30,508 nt of DNA, taken from a virus. Under the pieces are notes generated by a model, which saw only the letters and a program-made list of their open reading frames with translations, searched no databases and had not been told where the DNA came from. The DNA is taken from the IMG/VR virus record IMGVR_UViG_3300023181_000001, positions 1 to 30,508 of that record; one strand, given 5' to 3'. The stretch's first letter is position 1. Every line of letters begins with the position of its first letter. Below are positions 1 through 6,931 of the stretch, in pieces. A program made the position numbers and the translations under genes.

Positions 1-115
1 AAGCATTTATCACAGTAAATACAATAGAGGACTTGTCTATATCCCCACTCTCTGCAAGTATAGGGTATTTTGCCTCTATCTCGGCTATAAATTCGTTTAT
101 TGATATTTCATCCAT
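1..115 (-). CDS. Partial conserved phage protein, N-terminus only
   Basis: This reading frame starts at an ATG at 115-113 and runs off the left edge, giving 38 residues beginning MDEISINEF and containing a short acidic helix followed by AKYPILAESGDIDKSS. The start overlaps the stop of the upstream 155-aa gene in a TAATG arrangement, which supports translational coupling and the choice of start. No domain can be recognised from so short a piece. Its position at the end of the connector-like and fibre genes suggests another virion or late protein, but that is inference from neighbourhood only. Confidence 0.6.
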   Translation of the reverse strand, partial: MDEISINEFIAEIEAKYPILAESGDIDKSSIVFTVINA

Positions 116-582
116 TAAATTTGCATGTATTTGGTGGGTTGCAAGAATTTTATTCTGCCTCTTAAATAGATGATTTGTTTTTGAAATTCATCTGCTTGAT
201 CTAGTTTTTTAAGGTTGGGTATCAATACTTTGTCAGTGAGGTACGTACCTTCAATCCTGAAACTTAAAAGCTCGTTACACAGAGGTATAAAACTTTGCTC
301 ATATTTAAACTTGTCTTTTTTTCTTCTCACTACCGATATTCTTCTACCTCTGGATAAGTATTTTGGAAGGTATAAAAAATAACCTAAATCTTTAAGATAT
401 AAACCACCATCCGATTCCCCATACATTATGTTCATTTCAGTCACTAAAGCCCTTGCAATTATAAGCCATTTTTTAAACTCGTCATAACTTTTATGCGTAA
501 ATCTTTTATTTTTTTTGAAATACTCATAAGATTCTCTTCCTAGCGAGTCTATTTCCTTGAAGAATAAAAATTTGTGATCCAT
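115..582 (-). CDS. Hypothetical late protein, 155 aa
   Basis: This is a basic, soluble protein of 155 residues with no signal peptide or membrane segment. The middle holds an aromatic-rich, probably beta-strand stretch (GGLYLKDLGYFLYLPKY, about residues 60-76) followed by a strongly basic patch (RGRRISVVRRKKDK). It follows the 218-aa gene with no gap (upstream stop at 583, start at 582) and its own stop overlaps the next start, so the three genes form one translation-coupled set. I do not recognise the family. The context of conserved virion genes suggests a minor structural or assembly role, which is inference. Confidence 0.75.
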   Translation of the reverse strand: MDHKFLFFKEIDSLGRESYEYFKKNKRFTHKSYDEFKKWLIIARALVTEMNIMYGESDGGLYLKDLGYFLYLPKYLSRGRRISVVRRKKDKFKYEQSFIPLCNELLSFRIEGTYLTDKVLIPNLKKLDQADEFQKQIIYLRGRIKFLQPTKYMQI

Positions 583-1239
583 CTAATTTCCGTTTATACC
601 GTTTGGATTTTGGTCTTCGGGGGTCTGCTTTCTTAGAAGTATTTTTTGAACTGTTTCGTCTATTACTATTTTTACAAATCTGTCAGGAACTATAAACTCG
701 TAATCCCATCCACTTTTGCACTCATCCCCACAACCGCATTTTTCAGTCTCTAAAGTTATCAAATCTAAAGATAAGTGATATATCTCTTCATCTGGGATAT
801 ATATATGTAAATCGCTGCCAATGTAAACTGTAACATCTGATTTATAGCTATATTTTCTTTTTTTATCGCGCCTTATCTGAGTGTCATAACCAATTGAAAA
901 TTCAAATCCTCCATCAACGCTCCTTATATTCTTAATAGAGCTCCCTAATCGGCTAAAAACAGGTTTAGGAAGAGGTTTTTTAGATTTCATTAAAGTCTCA
1001 CACCGTCTTAAATCTACCAAAGGACAGTTTACTCTGTCACTTCTCTCTAATTCAATACATTCTAGAGTAGTGAACAAGGAAGCTTCTCTGAAAAGTGTTC
1101 TTTCTAAAAGCTTTTGGGCTATCAAGTTTATAGAGGAGGCTCTGCCCATTCTTAAGATGTATCTTCTTGGAGGTACGGAGTCTATATTGTTATCTTTCGC
1201 CTGATTTATAACCAAGTCTACAAATTCAGAATTTTTCAA
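583..1239 (-). CDS. Conserved virion protein, probable connector/ring-type
   Basis: The protein has 218 residues. A helical N-terminus (FVDLVINQAKDNN) is followed by VPPRRYILRMGR and a beta-rich centre (YIGSDLHIYIPDEEI). There are two cysteine groups, C61/C72/C80 and C168/C170/C174 (CGCGDEC), and the end is EDQNPNGINGN. The pattern of a cysteine pair, then SGWDYEF, then a helix and a DQNPNG-type tail resembles a conserved structural protein of Bacteroidota phages near the head-tail junction. This is recalled similarity, not a search result. The start codon is TTG at 1239-1237, since no ATG lies upstream in frame. It sits 17-20 bases downstream of a TAAATTTG -7 box and beyond a strong terminator, so it probably begins its own transcript. 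Confidence 0.7.
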   Translation of the reverse strand: MKNSEFVDLVINQAKDNNIDSVPPRRYILRMGRASSINLIAQKLLERTLFREASLFTTLECIELERSDRVNCPLVDLRRCETLMKSKKPLPKPVFSRLGSSIKNIRSVDGGFEFSIGYDTQIRRDKKRKYSYKSDVTVYIGSDLHIYIPDEEIYHLSLDLITLETEKCGCGDECKSGWDYEFIVPDRFVKIVIDETVQKILLRKQTPEDQNPNGINGN

Positions 1240-1259
1240 AATTGTGTTTTTATTATTTG

Positions 1260-1267
1260 CAAATTTA
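1260..1267 (-). promoter_or_regulatory. Candidate -7 box for the 218-aa gene
   Basis: On the - strand this reads TAAATTTG, an exact match to the Bacteroidota -7 element TAnnTTTG, about 20 bases before the TTG start at 1239. No TTTG lies at the expected distance upstream; that place is A/T-rich only. It is therefore a half-matched promoter. Its position just after a terminator makes it plausible. Confidence 0.4.
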
Positions 1268-1312
1268 CTAAAGAATTTTGGATTAAAAAAATTGATTAAT
1301 TTATTATTTATT

Positions 1313-1350
1313 AAAAAAGGAGAGCAAAGGTATTATCCCTCACCCTCCTT
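1313..1350 (-). terminator. Rho-independent terminator after beta-helix spike gene
   Basis: On the - strand, bases 1350-1337 (AAGGAGGGTGAGGG) can pair along their full length with 1330-1317 (CCTTTGCTCTCCTT), using four G-U wobbles, around a six-base ATAATA loop. The stem is followed by a run of T. It lies 25 bases after the stop of the 595-aa spike gene and before the 218-aa gene, so it ends the fibre transcript. The wobble pairs make the stem strong in - strand RNA only; the opposite strand would have A-C mismatches, so it acts in one direction. Confidence 0.8.
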
Positions 1351-1374
1351 CCAAGAAAAAAGAAAACAAAATTT

Positions 1375-3162
1375 TTATTCCATTACGGTATCTATTATCC
1401 AACCTGTTGTGGGGGATGCCACTCCTGCGGTATTTATAAATTTTTCCCCTTTTCTGAGTCCTGACGCTACAGCCACAGCCCTGCTTGAAAAAGATCTCAA
1501 ATTTTCAACCACATTTGAGTTAAATATATTATATGTACTATAGTTATTAGCTCCTGTCAGATCTACTTGTGTAAAATCAGGTCTGCCCGATTGAAAAACA
1601 TTGTTAAACATACTACAGTTTGTCCAGAAGACAGAGCCAGATTTTATGATGTTGGTACAATTAAAAAATTCTGTCGTGTTTGAGGATGCTTGCAGGCTAG
1701 GCTGAAGTGCACTTGTATTTTCAAAAAGCGTTAGTACTTTTCCGCGAAGTTTGCAATTATTAAACACTAAAGTAGTAGCTACAGAAGCAGATTGAGATAT
1801 GGGAAACAGCCTGTTTAAAGTTATTGAAAATACAGGTATGATTTCGAGATTTGCCCTTGAAAATATCGCAGAACCACCTACCTGATTGAAAAATTCAGTT
1901 GCAGTTGGTAGAGTGTTGCTACCTTGAATGCTTATTAAGACTTCTTCAAGTATTATCCTGCTATTACCACCTATTCTGTAAATAGACTGTGTATTTGTAC
2001 CTATTATTATTCCTGATACAGTAAACTGATACGCTCCATCATTATTATAGGTATTGGTTGCATTATAATTAGAATCAAAAATTCTGTAGCTATTGGTGTT
2101 GCTGTTCACTACTTGTCTAATGCTACCCATTCCTGATATAGAAATACTCTTACTATTTGCAAAATTATTGGTTGCTGTGGTTGTTCCTGAATTCCTGAAT
2201 CCTGATTTTTGAAGTATGATGGAAGCATCTTCTTTTATTATAATCTTAATTGAAGATGAAGTGTCAGAAAGTGCATCATAATCACATATAAAATCTCCCA
2301 CTGCAGGGTTTGAATCTATAGATGTTGACTCCTCTAATATTATGGTAAGTGAATTGTAATTAAAATTACCTGTAAATGAGTATCCAAGTCCTTTTTGAAT
2401 TACTACTTCTGCTCCTGCAAATTGGGGAGCTATTGCTGTGCCTGTACCTACGAATGCAGTTAGTGCTCCCTGTATCGTTTTAAATGGCTTAGATATGGTA
2501 CCGTCTTCTGTAGGTGCCTGTGAGGCTGAATTCACTATAAATCTAGGTATATCTACAATTGTAGGAGTCTCTATATTTATAGTTCCGTCAGTCTCTGTTA
2601 TTATCAAACTGTCAGAGGCAATTCTTTTTGCGGAGATTGTTATAGTATCTCCTACTTGTGCTACTGCATTTAGAAGGTCTGTTCCTGTGCCCGTATTTAC
2701 AGAATTTATATTTTTAAAATTAAACTGTGTGTTTGTAGACCCTACTGTTGCGTCTCTAAATACGCCTATGCCAGTTGTCCCTGTATTTACTGCACTATAG
2801 GTTCTCTGTGTTACCACAGGTGCTTCGAAGTCTATTATTATAGTATCGGCAGTTTGAACTATGCTTACAGTATCCGACCCTGGAACTAAGGTTCTAAATT
2901 CATAATTGCCTAAATTACTCAAGCCTTTATATAATTCTTCTCCTGCTCCTACATTTGTTATGGATATCGTAGGTACTGGCGGTGTTATACTTAGCTGTGC
3001 GTCTATTAACTCCAAAACTGTTGACAGTACTTCTCCTGTCTCTGTTCCTATATTAGGTAATTCAGGATTCACCGTTATGCAGTCAGTCATTGTTCTGACT
3101 TGGCATTCGTTGCATATATTATCCGAGAAGCATTTTTTGCAATCACAATTACTTTTACACAT
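1375..3162 (-). CDS. Tail spike/fibre with cysteine-rich head and beta-helix
   Basis: The 595-aa protein starts with a dense cysteine head (C2, C6, C8, C11, C17, C20, C28), then a helix (ETGEVLSTVLELIDAQLS), then Ser/Thr/Asn-rich beta repeats. Around residues 205-235 the motif DGTISKPFKTIQGAL is the usual entry to right-handed parallel beta-helix (pectin-lyase-like) folds of phage spikes and polysaccharide-binding proteins. The remaining residues form short Asn/Ser-rich strands with regular Ile/Val spacing, ending in GWIIDTVME. The likely role is host-surface binding at the tail tip, possibly with glycan cleavage, but no catalytic residues can be assigned. It starts four bases after the stop of the 66-aa cysteine-rich gene, and a strong terminator follows it. 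Confidence 0.8.
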   Translation of the reverse strand: MCKSNCDCKKCFSDNICNECQVRTMTDCITVNPELPNIGTETGEVLSTVLELIDAQLSITPPVPTISITNVGAGEELYKGLSNLGNYEFRTLVPGSDTVSIVQTADTIIIDFEAPVVTQRTYSAVNTGTTGIGVFRDATVGSTNTQFNFKNINSVNTGTGTDLLNAVAQVGDTITISAKRIASDSLIITETDGTINIETPTIVDIPRFIVNSASQAPTEDGTISKPFKTIQGALTAFVGTGTAIAPQFAGAEVVIQKGLGYSFTGNFNYNSLTIILEESTSIDSNPAVGDFICDYDALSDTSSSIKIIIKEDASIILQKSGFRNSGTTTATNNFANSKSISISGMGSIRQVVNSNTNSYRIFDSNYNATNTYNNDGAYQFTVSGIIIGTNTQSIYRIGGNSRIILEEVLISIQGSNTLPTATEFFNQVGGSAIFSRANLEIIPVFSITLNRLFPISQSASVATTLVFNNCKLRGKVLTLFENTSALQPSLQASSNTTEFFNCTNIIKSGSVFWTNCSMFNNVFQSGRPDFTQVDLTGANNYSTYNIFNSNVVENLRSFSSRAVAVASGLRKGEKFINTAGVASPTTGWIIDTVME

Positions 3163-3165
3163 TTT

Positions 3166-3366
3166 TTAAGCGTTTTCAAGAGCTTGAATTCTTGCTTCAA
3201 GTCCTTGTATTATTATTGATAATTTTATGATAGTTATATCTAGTGGCTCATTTACACCAATTCCTAAAATTGGTACAGCATTTTTTGAAACTACGCATTC
3301 TGTAAATTTCTTTTCTCCTTGACACGAATCCTGTTCTAATTCAATACAATCATTACAATCTGCCAT
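3166..3366 (-). CDS. Small cysteine-rich tail protein, 66 aa
   Basis: The sequence starts MADCNDCIELEQDSC and has four cysteines in the first 24 residues (C4, C7, C15, C24). A hydrophobic segment and a C-terminal heptad helix (LDITIIKLSIIIQGLEARI) follow. The layout of cysteine head plus short coiled coil is the same as in the 121-aa protein at 6287-6652, and the head resembles those of the two large fibre proteins. It lies two bases after the 193-aa fibre gene and four before the spike gene. A likely role is a trimeric adaptor or chaperone for the fibre tip. This comes from architecture and context; no known family is recognised. Confidence 0.7.
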   Translation of the reverse strand: MADCNDCIELEQDSCQGEKKFTECVVSKNAVPILGIGVNEPLDITIIKLSIIIQGLEARIQALENA

Positions 3367-3368
3367 AA

Positions 3369-3950
3369 TTAAGTTATTGCTGTTATTATTCCGTTTACTA
3401 CTGTAATTGAAACAGGTGTTGTGAAAGTTCCTGAAATTTCAGAATTAGCATAGCTTACTATTTCATTATCAGAATTCAACGCCAGTCCTCTGCTGTACTG
3501 TTGATTAGTTACTGAACTTAGCCTGACCCCCCCTATTATATCTAGGGGGAGTCCATTTTGGAGAGAAAGGGTAGTTATTCCACTAGAATTAGAAGCACTC
3601 AATCTAGAAGATACTGTATCTCCTGCCTGATTTATAAAACTAATCCCGTCATAAACATCCATTCCACCACCTCTGACTTCAATAGGGGCTCCTTGTGAAA
3701 CTATTCCCGAAGTTATAACGTTACCTGACTGTACTACATCTTGAAGAGTAGGGACTTCACTTGAGCCTCCACCTGTTGCATTTATTGTCAGGGGAGATTC
3801 TTCTGTACCTTCTCCTGATAAGGTTATATTATCCCCTGCCTGTATTTTGGAATTTAGCGGATTATCTGAAGTCCTGAATAAAATCTCTTTAATCTTTCTT
3901 AAAAAATCAAACCAGTTTAATTCTTGTATTAGTTGTTTTACTGTTTTCAT
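3369..3950 (-). CDS. Tail fibre protein, 193 aa
   Basis: An N-terminal amphipathic helix (about residues 1-28) precedes the common fibre motif AGDNITLSGEGTEESPLTINA (38-58). A Gly/Ser-rich linker, a beta-rich shaft and a short C-terminal strand unit (TPVSITVVNGIITAIT) follow. The composition (high Ser, Gly, Thr; few charges after residue 35) is typical of trimeric phage fibres. It overlaps the 215-aa anchored protein by four bases (ATGA), so fibre and lysis genes are translationally coupled. It is shorter than the other fibres and could be a side fibre or a base for the spike encoded next. Confidence 0.75.
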   Translation of the reverse strand: MKTVKQLIQELNWFDFLRKIKEILFRTSDNPLNSKIQAGDNITLSGEGTEESPLTINATGGGSSEVPTLQDVVQSGNVITSGIVSQGAPIEVRGGGMDVYDGISFINQAGDTVSSRLSASNSSGITTLSLQNGLPLDIIGGVRLSSVTNQQYSRGLALNSDNEIVSYANSEISGTFTTPVSITVVNGIITAIT

Positions 3951-4594
3951 AGTTCTATGAGGAGTTTTCCTCCTATTGTTTTTTCTGTTGTAGCTGATCC
4001 TAATACCGTTACTTTTTTTATTCTTATTCCTGCATTTACTTCAAAACTTGAATTATTTTTCAAATCGAAAGAATGGTTATAACCCCCTCCAAGCAGAAAT
4101 CCGATTTTAGGAGTCTTATCGACTAATACTGTATTTGTAATAGTTTTTTCTTGGACTATCACTTCTCTTTCTTTTATCTTGTAGTCTGCCTTAATATCTT
4201 TAAGTTGTCCTTGTACTGTTGTCCTTACTTTTAACTCTATATTTTTGTCTGAGAAATCAGTTATATTTTCTTTTTCTTGAATTGATTTTATAAATAATAA
4301 GTTCTTTAAGCTGTCTGTTGATTTTAGATATTTTTCTGCCAGATTCTTGTCAAATGGATGAGTCGAGTATATAATCTTATCTTTGTAGATTATTGAGTCT
4401 GTCCCTTTGCTTGGTAATTCTGTACTTGTTTCAGGAATTAATGTTCCGACAACTTCTGGGACTTTTACTTTTACGTCTTTATAAGTAGTGACTGTAGATG
4501 TTTCAGGGTTACAATCTCTCAGTAAAGCTATAACTGTAATGACTAGCAATCCTATGATTATTTCTCTCCAATATGTTTTTAGATTTAAAGTCAT
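3947..4594 (-). CDS. Membrane-anchored lysis-associated protein, spanin candidate
   Basis: The 215-aa protein has one N-terminal transmembrane helix (about residues 11-25, IIIGLLVITVIALL). A periplasmic helical stalk runs through about residue 155, with many Lys/Glu and the stretch VQGQLKDIKADYKIKE. The C-terminus (about 160-215) is beta-rich with alternating aromatic and glycine residues (KIGFLLGGGYNHSF, VNAGIRIKK, GGKLLIEL), like strands of outer-membrane beta proteins. One end in the inner membrane and the other suited to the outer membrane is what a one-protein spanin needs. C28 follows LLRD, which is not a proper lipobox. It overlaps the endolysin gene by four bases. The spanin role is inference; proteins of this shape recur beside Bacteroidota phage lysis genes. 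Confidence 0.6.
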   Translation of the reverse strand: MTLNLKTYWREIIIGLLVITVIALLRDCNPETSTVTTYKDVKVKVPEVVGTLIPETSTELPSKGTDSIIYKDKIIYSTHPFDKNLAEKYLKSTDSLKNLLFIKSIQEKENITDFSDKNIELKVRTTVQGQLKDIKADYKIKEREVIVQEKTITNTVLVDKTPKIGFLLGGGYNHSFDLKNNSSFEVNAGIRIKKVTVLGSATTEKTIGGKLLIEL

Positions 4595-5148
4595 AAGTTT
4601 ACATATTTATAAGTTACACTATCTATGACTTCTGTAGTATACTGTTTATTTTTTATTTTATCTTGTAATGTTTTCCAAGTATGTCCAAACGTGTATTCAA
4701 AATGAGGTGGGTCTACAATTGATTTAAAATCTCCTCCCCACTTCCAGCCCTGAGATTTAAAATAATTAGTTACTTCCATCCAATCGCTCTTGCCGTTTTT
4801 GTCATTATCTGCTTTTGTATCCCAGCTTGCTGATTCAAAAACCCCATCGTTATTTTTATCTAAAAGTAATACAATATCGAAAGCCAGGGAAAAATTATGT
4901 ATTGATTGCCCTGCTTTGGCATTAGTAACTTTTCCAAGTCTTTTGCCTTTATTGTCAAAAAGTTTTGTTCTCCCTTGTGCGTAAAGTTCCTCCTGTTCCT
5001 CAAAGCTTCTTGTTGTGTATGCAAATCGCAGCCTTACCCCTTTTCCTAATAGTTTCTCGTTAGCATAAGTGTACATTTCTAACGCCTGTTTCCTAACTTT
5101 TGGGTGAAGTGTTGCTATTCTTTTTAATGTGATTTGATCTAGTGCCAT
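4591..5148 (-). CDS. Endolysin, M15-family peptidoglycan peptidase
   Basis: This 185-aa enzyme should cut peptide bonds in peptidoglycan and release progeny phage. The M15 signature is clear: YTTRSFEEQEELYAQGR (about 44-60), the SIHNFSLAFD motif with zinc ligands H84 and D91, and DPPHFE with the third ligand H149. It has no signal peptide, so it would rely on the neighbouring holin to reach the cell wall. Between D91 and H149 sit two calcium-type loops, DKNNDGVFE (97-105) and DNDKNGKSD (114-122). Calcium control is known in the M15 endolysin of phage T5. The gene starts ten bases after the holin gene and overlaps the 215-aa gene. Confidence 0.9.
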   Translation of the reverse strand: MALDQITLKRIATLHPKVRKQALEMYTYANEKLLGKGVRLRFAYTTRSFEEQEELYAQGRTKLFDNKGKRLGKVTNAKAGQSIHNFSLAFDIVLLLDKNNDGVFESASWDTKADNDKNGKSDWMEVTNYFKSQGWKWGGDFKSIVDPPHFEYTFGHTWKTLQDKIKNKQYTTEVIDSVTYKYVNL

Positions 5149-5158
5149 TTTTTCTTGT

Positions 5159-5419
5159 TTAATTTTCTGTATTCTCTTCTGTTATATTTGGTACTGATTT
5201 ATTTAAAACCTTTTTGTCTAAAATAGTCCCTCCTGTCAAAGCTATTAGGAATAGTAATAAGGAGTCAAATATCCCAGAGGCGTATGTATTTAGTACTTCT
5301 GCTATAACAATATATATTCCCAAACCTAAAGTAATTAAGAATGTAATTATAATCATTACCGATTTTCTTGAATACTTACCACTTGGTGATTTCAGCAGAT
5401 CGTCTATGAGTTTTTTCAT
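5159..5419 (-). CDS. Putative holin, 86 aa
   Basis: A short basic N-terminus (MKKLIDDLLKSPSGKYSRKS) is followed by two hydrophobic helices, about residues 22-42 (IIITFLITLGLGIYIVIAEVL) and 50-65 (FDSLLLFLIALTGGTI), with a polar C-terminal tail. Two-helix proteins of this size directly before an endolysin are the usual phage holins, which open the inner membrane at a set time. The first 44 bases overlap the end of the 83-aa gene. The assignment rests on topology and position, since holins share little sequence. Confidence 0.75.
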   Translation of the reverse strand: MKKLIDDLLKSPSGKYSRKSVMIIITFLITLGLGIYIVIAEVLNTYASGIFDSLLLFLIALTGGTILDKKVLNKSVPNITEENTEN

Positions 5420-5627
5420 CTTTTATTTCTCTTAATATTTTTTGTGTCTGAATTATAGTGTCCTCTACAATAACTGTCTTTTTATATAAATCAGTTTCTT
5501 GCATTGTTTCTTCAAAACTTTTTGATTCTTCTAAACTTATTTTCGCTACTTCAGGGTAAATTTTCTCATTGTTCTTCACTGATAGTACGAGAAAAAATCC
5601 TATAATTAATGCTCCTAATGTCTTCAT
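5376..5627 (-). CDS. Small exported or anchored protein, lysis cassette
   Basis: The 83-aa protein opens with one hydrophobic segment (GALIIGFFLVLSV, about residues 5-17) that could be a signal peptide or anchor. A charged, largely helical region rich in Glu, Lys and Thr follows. There is no cysteine after the hydrophobic segment, so it is not a lipoprotein. Its start directly follows the stop of the 111-aa gene at 5627, and its end overlaps the holin start by 44 bases. It could be the second part of a spanin-like pair or an antiholin. No family is recognised. Confidence 0.6.
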   Translation of the reverse strand: MKTLGALIIGFFLVLSVKNNEKIYPEVAKISLEESKSFEETMQETDLYKKTVIVEDTIIQTQKILREIKDEKTHRRSAEITKW

Positions 5628-5962
5628 TATTTATTCGGTTTTATTTGTCTTACTTCTCTGTAATTTCTACGGGACTCTTCTTCAAGTTTTTCAAATCTTT
5701 CTCTGAAATACTTTTGAGCATCGTCGATGATTTTAAATTTTTCCTTTTCTTGTTCATTGATTTTATTTTGAAGAGCGTCAATGTTATTATTATATCTAAC
5801 GTCATTATTAGTAATAGCTTCATCTTTACTCTTTATTATTTCATTCTGTTTCCATATAACTACTCCCAAACCTGCCACCACTATTGAAAAAAGTAAAATT
5901 ATTATTTGTCTATTGGTGAGGGTAACAAGCGTCTTTAGAAATTCTAGTGCTTTATCAATCAT
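5627..5962 (-). CDS. Membrane-anchored coiled coil, Rz/i-spanin-like
   Basis: The 111-aa protein has one transmembrane helix near the N-terminus (about residues 19-37, QIIILLFSIVVAGLGVVIW). A long charged coiled coil runs from about 40 to 105 (EIIKSKDEAITNN, INEQEKEKFKIIDDAQ, RERFEKLEEESRRN). This is the plan of inner-membrane spanins (Rz), whose periplasmic coiled coil bridges to the outer membrane during lysis. It overlaps the preceding 131-aa membrane protein by eight bases. The role is inferred from topology and location; a virion or other cassette function cannot be excluded. Confidence 0.6.
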   Translation of the reverse strand: MIDKALEFLKTLVTLTNRQIIILLFSIVVAGLGVVIWKQNEIIKSKDEAITNNDVRYNNNIDALQNKINEQEKEKFKIIDDAQKYFRERFEKLEEESRRNYREVRQIKPNK

Positions 5963-6350
5963 TAGTTTGTGTGCTTGTTATGGTGAAAGAGACTATGAAA
6001 AGAATAAGTATTGCAAAGTAGCACTTGAAATAATCCATATCATTATAGTATCTTGCATATTCAGTTAAAATATTAAGTATTATAACAAAAGAAAAACACC
6101 TTATAACTTCCAATTTCCATTTTTTATAGCCTCCTAAAATAAAGCCTGCTATAGCAAAAAATACCATTATATTGTCTATTATCACAAGCTTGGAATACAG
6201 ATTTATATAATAATTAAAATCAATGAAATTGTATATAGTCAAATATGTGAATGCTAGTATTACGGGTAAATATGCTATTTTACTTATTAGGGAAGCCTGC
6301 TTAATATGTAATTTAAAACTTGTCCTAGATTTGTTACTTCTTCCCCGCAT
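5955..6350 (-). CDS. Four-helix membrane protein of unknown role
   Basis: The 131-aa protein has a basic N-terminus (MRGRSNKSRTSFK) and about four hydrophobic helices near residues 20-42, 55-77, 83-100 and 108-126. The tail is short and polar. The first 64 bases overlap the end of the 121-aa gene, which is long for this genome. No in-frame ATG exists nearer the upstream stop, so ATG at 6350 is kept, with a rarer start codon possible. At the head of the lysis cassette it could be an extra holin, an antiholin or a superinfection-related membrane protein. None of these can be decided from sequence. Confidence 0.6.
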   Translation of the reverse strand: MRGRSNKSRTSFKLHIKQASLISKIAYLPVILAFTYLTIYNFIDFNYYINLYSKLVIIDNIMVFFAIAGFILGGYKKWKLEVIRCFSFVIILNILTEYARYYNDMDYFKCYFAILILFIVSFTITSTQTND

Positions 6351-6652
6351 GGATCTTCTATTGTTGATACATTAATACATTGTGTTATATCTTTTAAACA
6401 AACATTCTGATTCTGTAAAGCTGTTACTTGCTGTTGAAGTTCTAAAACCTGCGTTTCTAATTCTTCTAATCTTGTTGTTAAATTTTCAGGAATCTCCTCT
6501 TTTATTTCTCCAATAAGTTCATAAATATCCTGGTTAGTATCTTCCAGATTAACACAATCTTTTGTTATTTTTGAAAATTCTGGTAAATCTTCTTCGTATC
6601 TCACGCACTGCGCAAAAGTAACTTCACCACAGGAATTTATATCTTTACACAT
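6287..6652 (-). CDS. Cysteine-rich coiled-coil tail protein, 121 aa
   Basis: The head holds cysteines at 2, 8, 16 and 33 (MCKDINSCGEVTFAQC). An acidic coiled coil follows from about residue 45 to 84, with clear heptads (TRLEELETQVLELQQQVTALQ). A second cysteine group (C85, C92, C102) precedes a short C-terminal helix. The plan matches a longer version of the 66-aa protein at 3166-3366. A trimeric coiled coil between disulfide- or metal-forming ends would suit an adaptor joining fibres to the tail. It follows a stem-loop (6671-6694) that separates it from the upstream 68-aa gene. Confidence 0.7.
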   Translation of the reverse strand: MCKDINSCGEVTFAQCVRYEEDLPEFSKITKDCVNLEDTNQDIYELIGEIKEEIPENLTTRLEELETQVLELQQQVTALQNQNVCLKDITQCINVSTIEDPCGEEVTNLGQVLNYILSRLP

Positions 6653-6670
6653 GTTTTTAATTTTTAATTA

Positions 6671-6694
6671 CCTCCCAAATTTTACTCTGGGAGG
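6671..6694 (-). terminator. Stem-loop CCTCCCA/TGGGAGG, terminator candidate
   Basis: A perfect 7-bp inverted repeat (6671-6677 and 6688-6694) with a 10-base loop lies between the 68-aa and 121-aa genes. On the + strand it is followed by ATTTTT, the usual terminator form. On the - strand, where the genes are, it is followed by TAATTAAAAA and not a clean T run. It may stop or pause late transcription, act on antisense transcription, or protect a 3' end from decay. Confidence 0.5.
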
Positions 6695-6705
6695 ATTTTT
6701 AGTAG

Positions 6706-6912
6706 TTAAATTCTTTTCTTAGGTTTCTGGGGAAGTGGCAAACCCGACCTTTGCTGTTCAGTAGCTGAAAGGTATATGTCCAAAGCTTCAAAATCATAGG
6801 GGTCGTATTCATCTACTGTTACGCCTAAATCTCTAAGGGCATTAATAGCGTCAGGAATTGCATTTGGATTTGAACCGCTTACAAAATAAGCACTGTCGTG
6901 GAATAATTTCAT
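6706..6912 (-). CDS. Hypothetical protein after fibre gene, 68 aa
   Basis: The chosen ATG at 6912 gives a 68-aa protein starting MKLFHDSAYF. It keeps a 19-base gap to the stop of the 448-aa fibre; an earlier ATG at 6978 would overlap that gene by 47 bases. The protein has a small alpha/beta core (AIPDAINALRDLGVTVDEYD) and ends in a basic, proline-rich tail (PLPQKPKKRI). It is not recognised. Its position after a fibre gene suggests a fibre assembly helper or minor tail protein. Confidence 0.6.
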   Translation of the reverse strand: MKLFHDSAYFVSGSNPNAIPDAINALRDLGVTVDEYDPYDFEALDIYLSATEQQRSGLPLPQKPKKRI

Positions 6913-6931
6913 TTTTGTTTTTATTTGGTTT

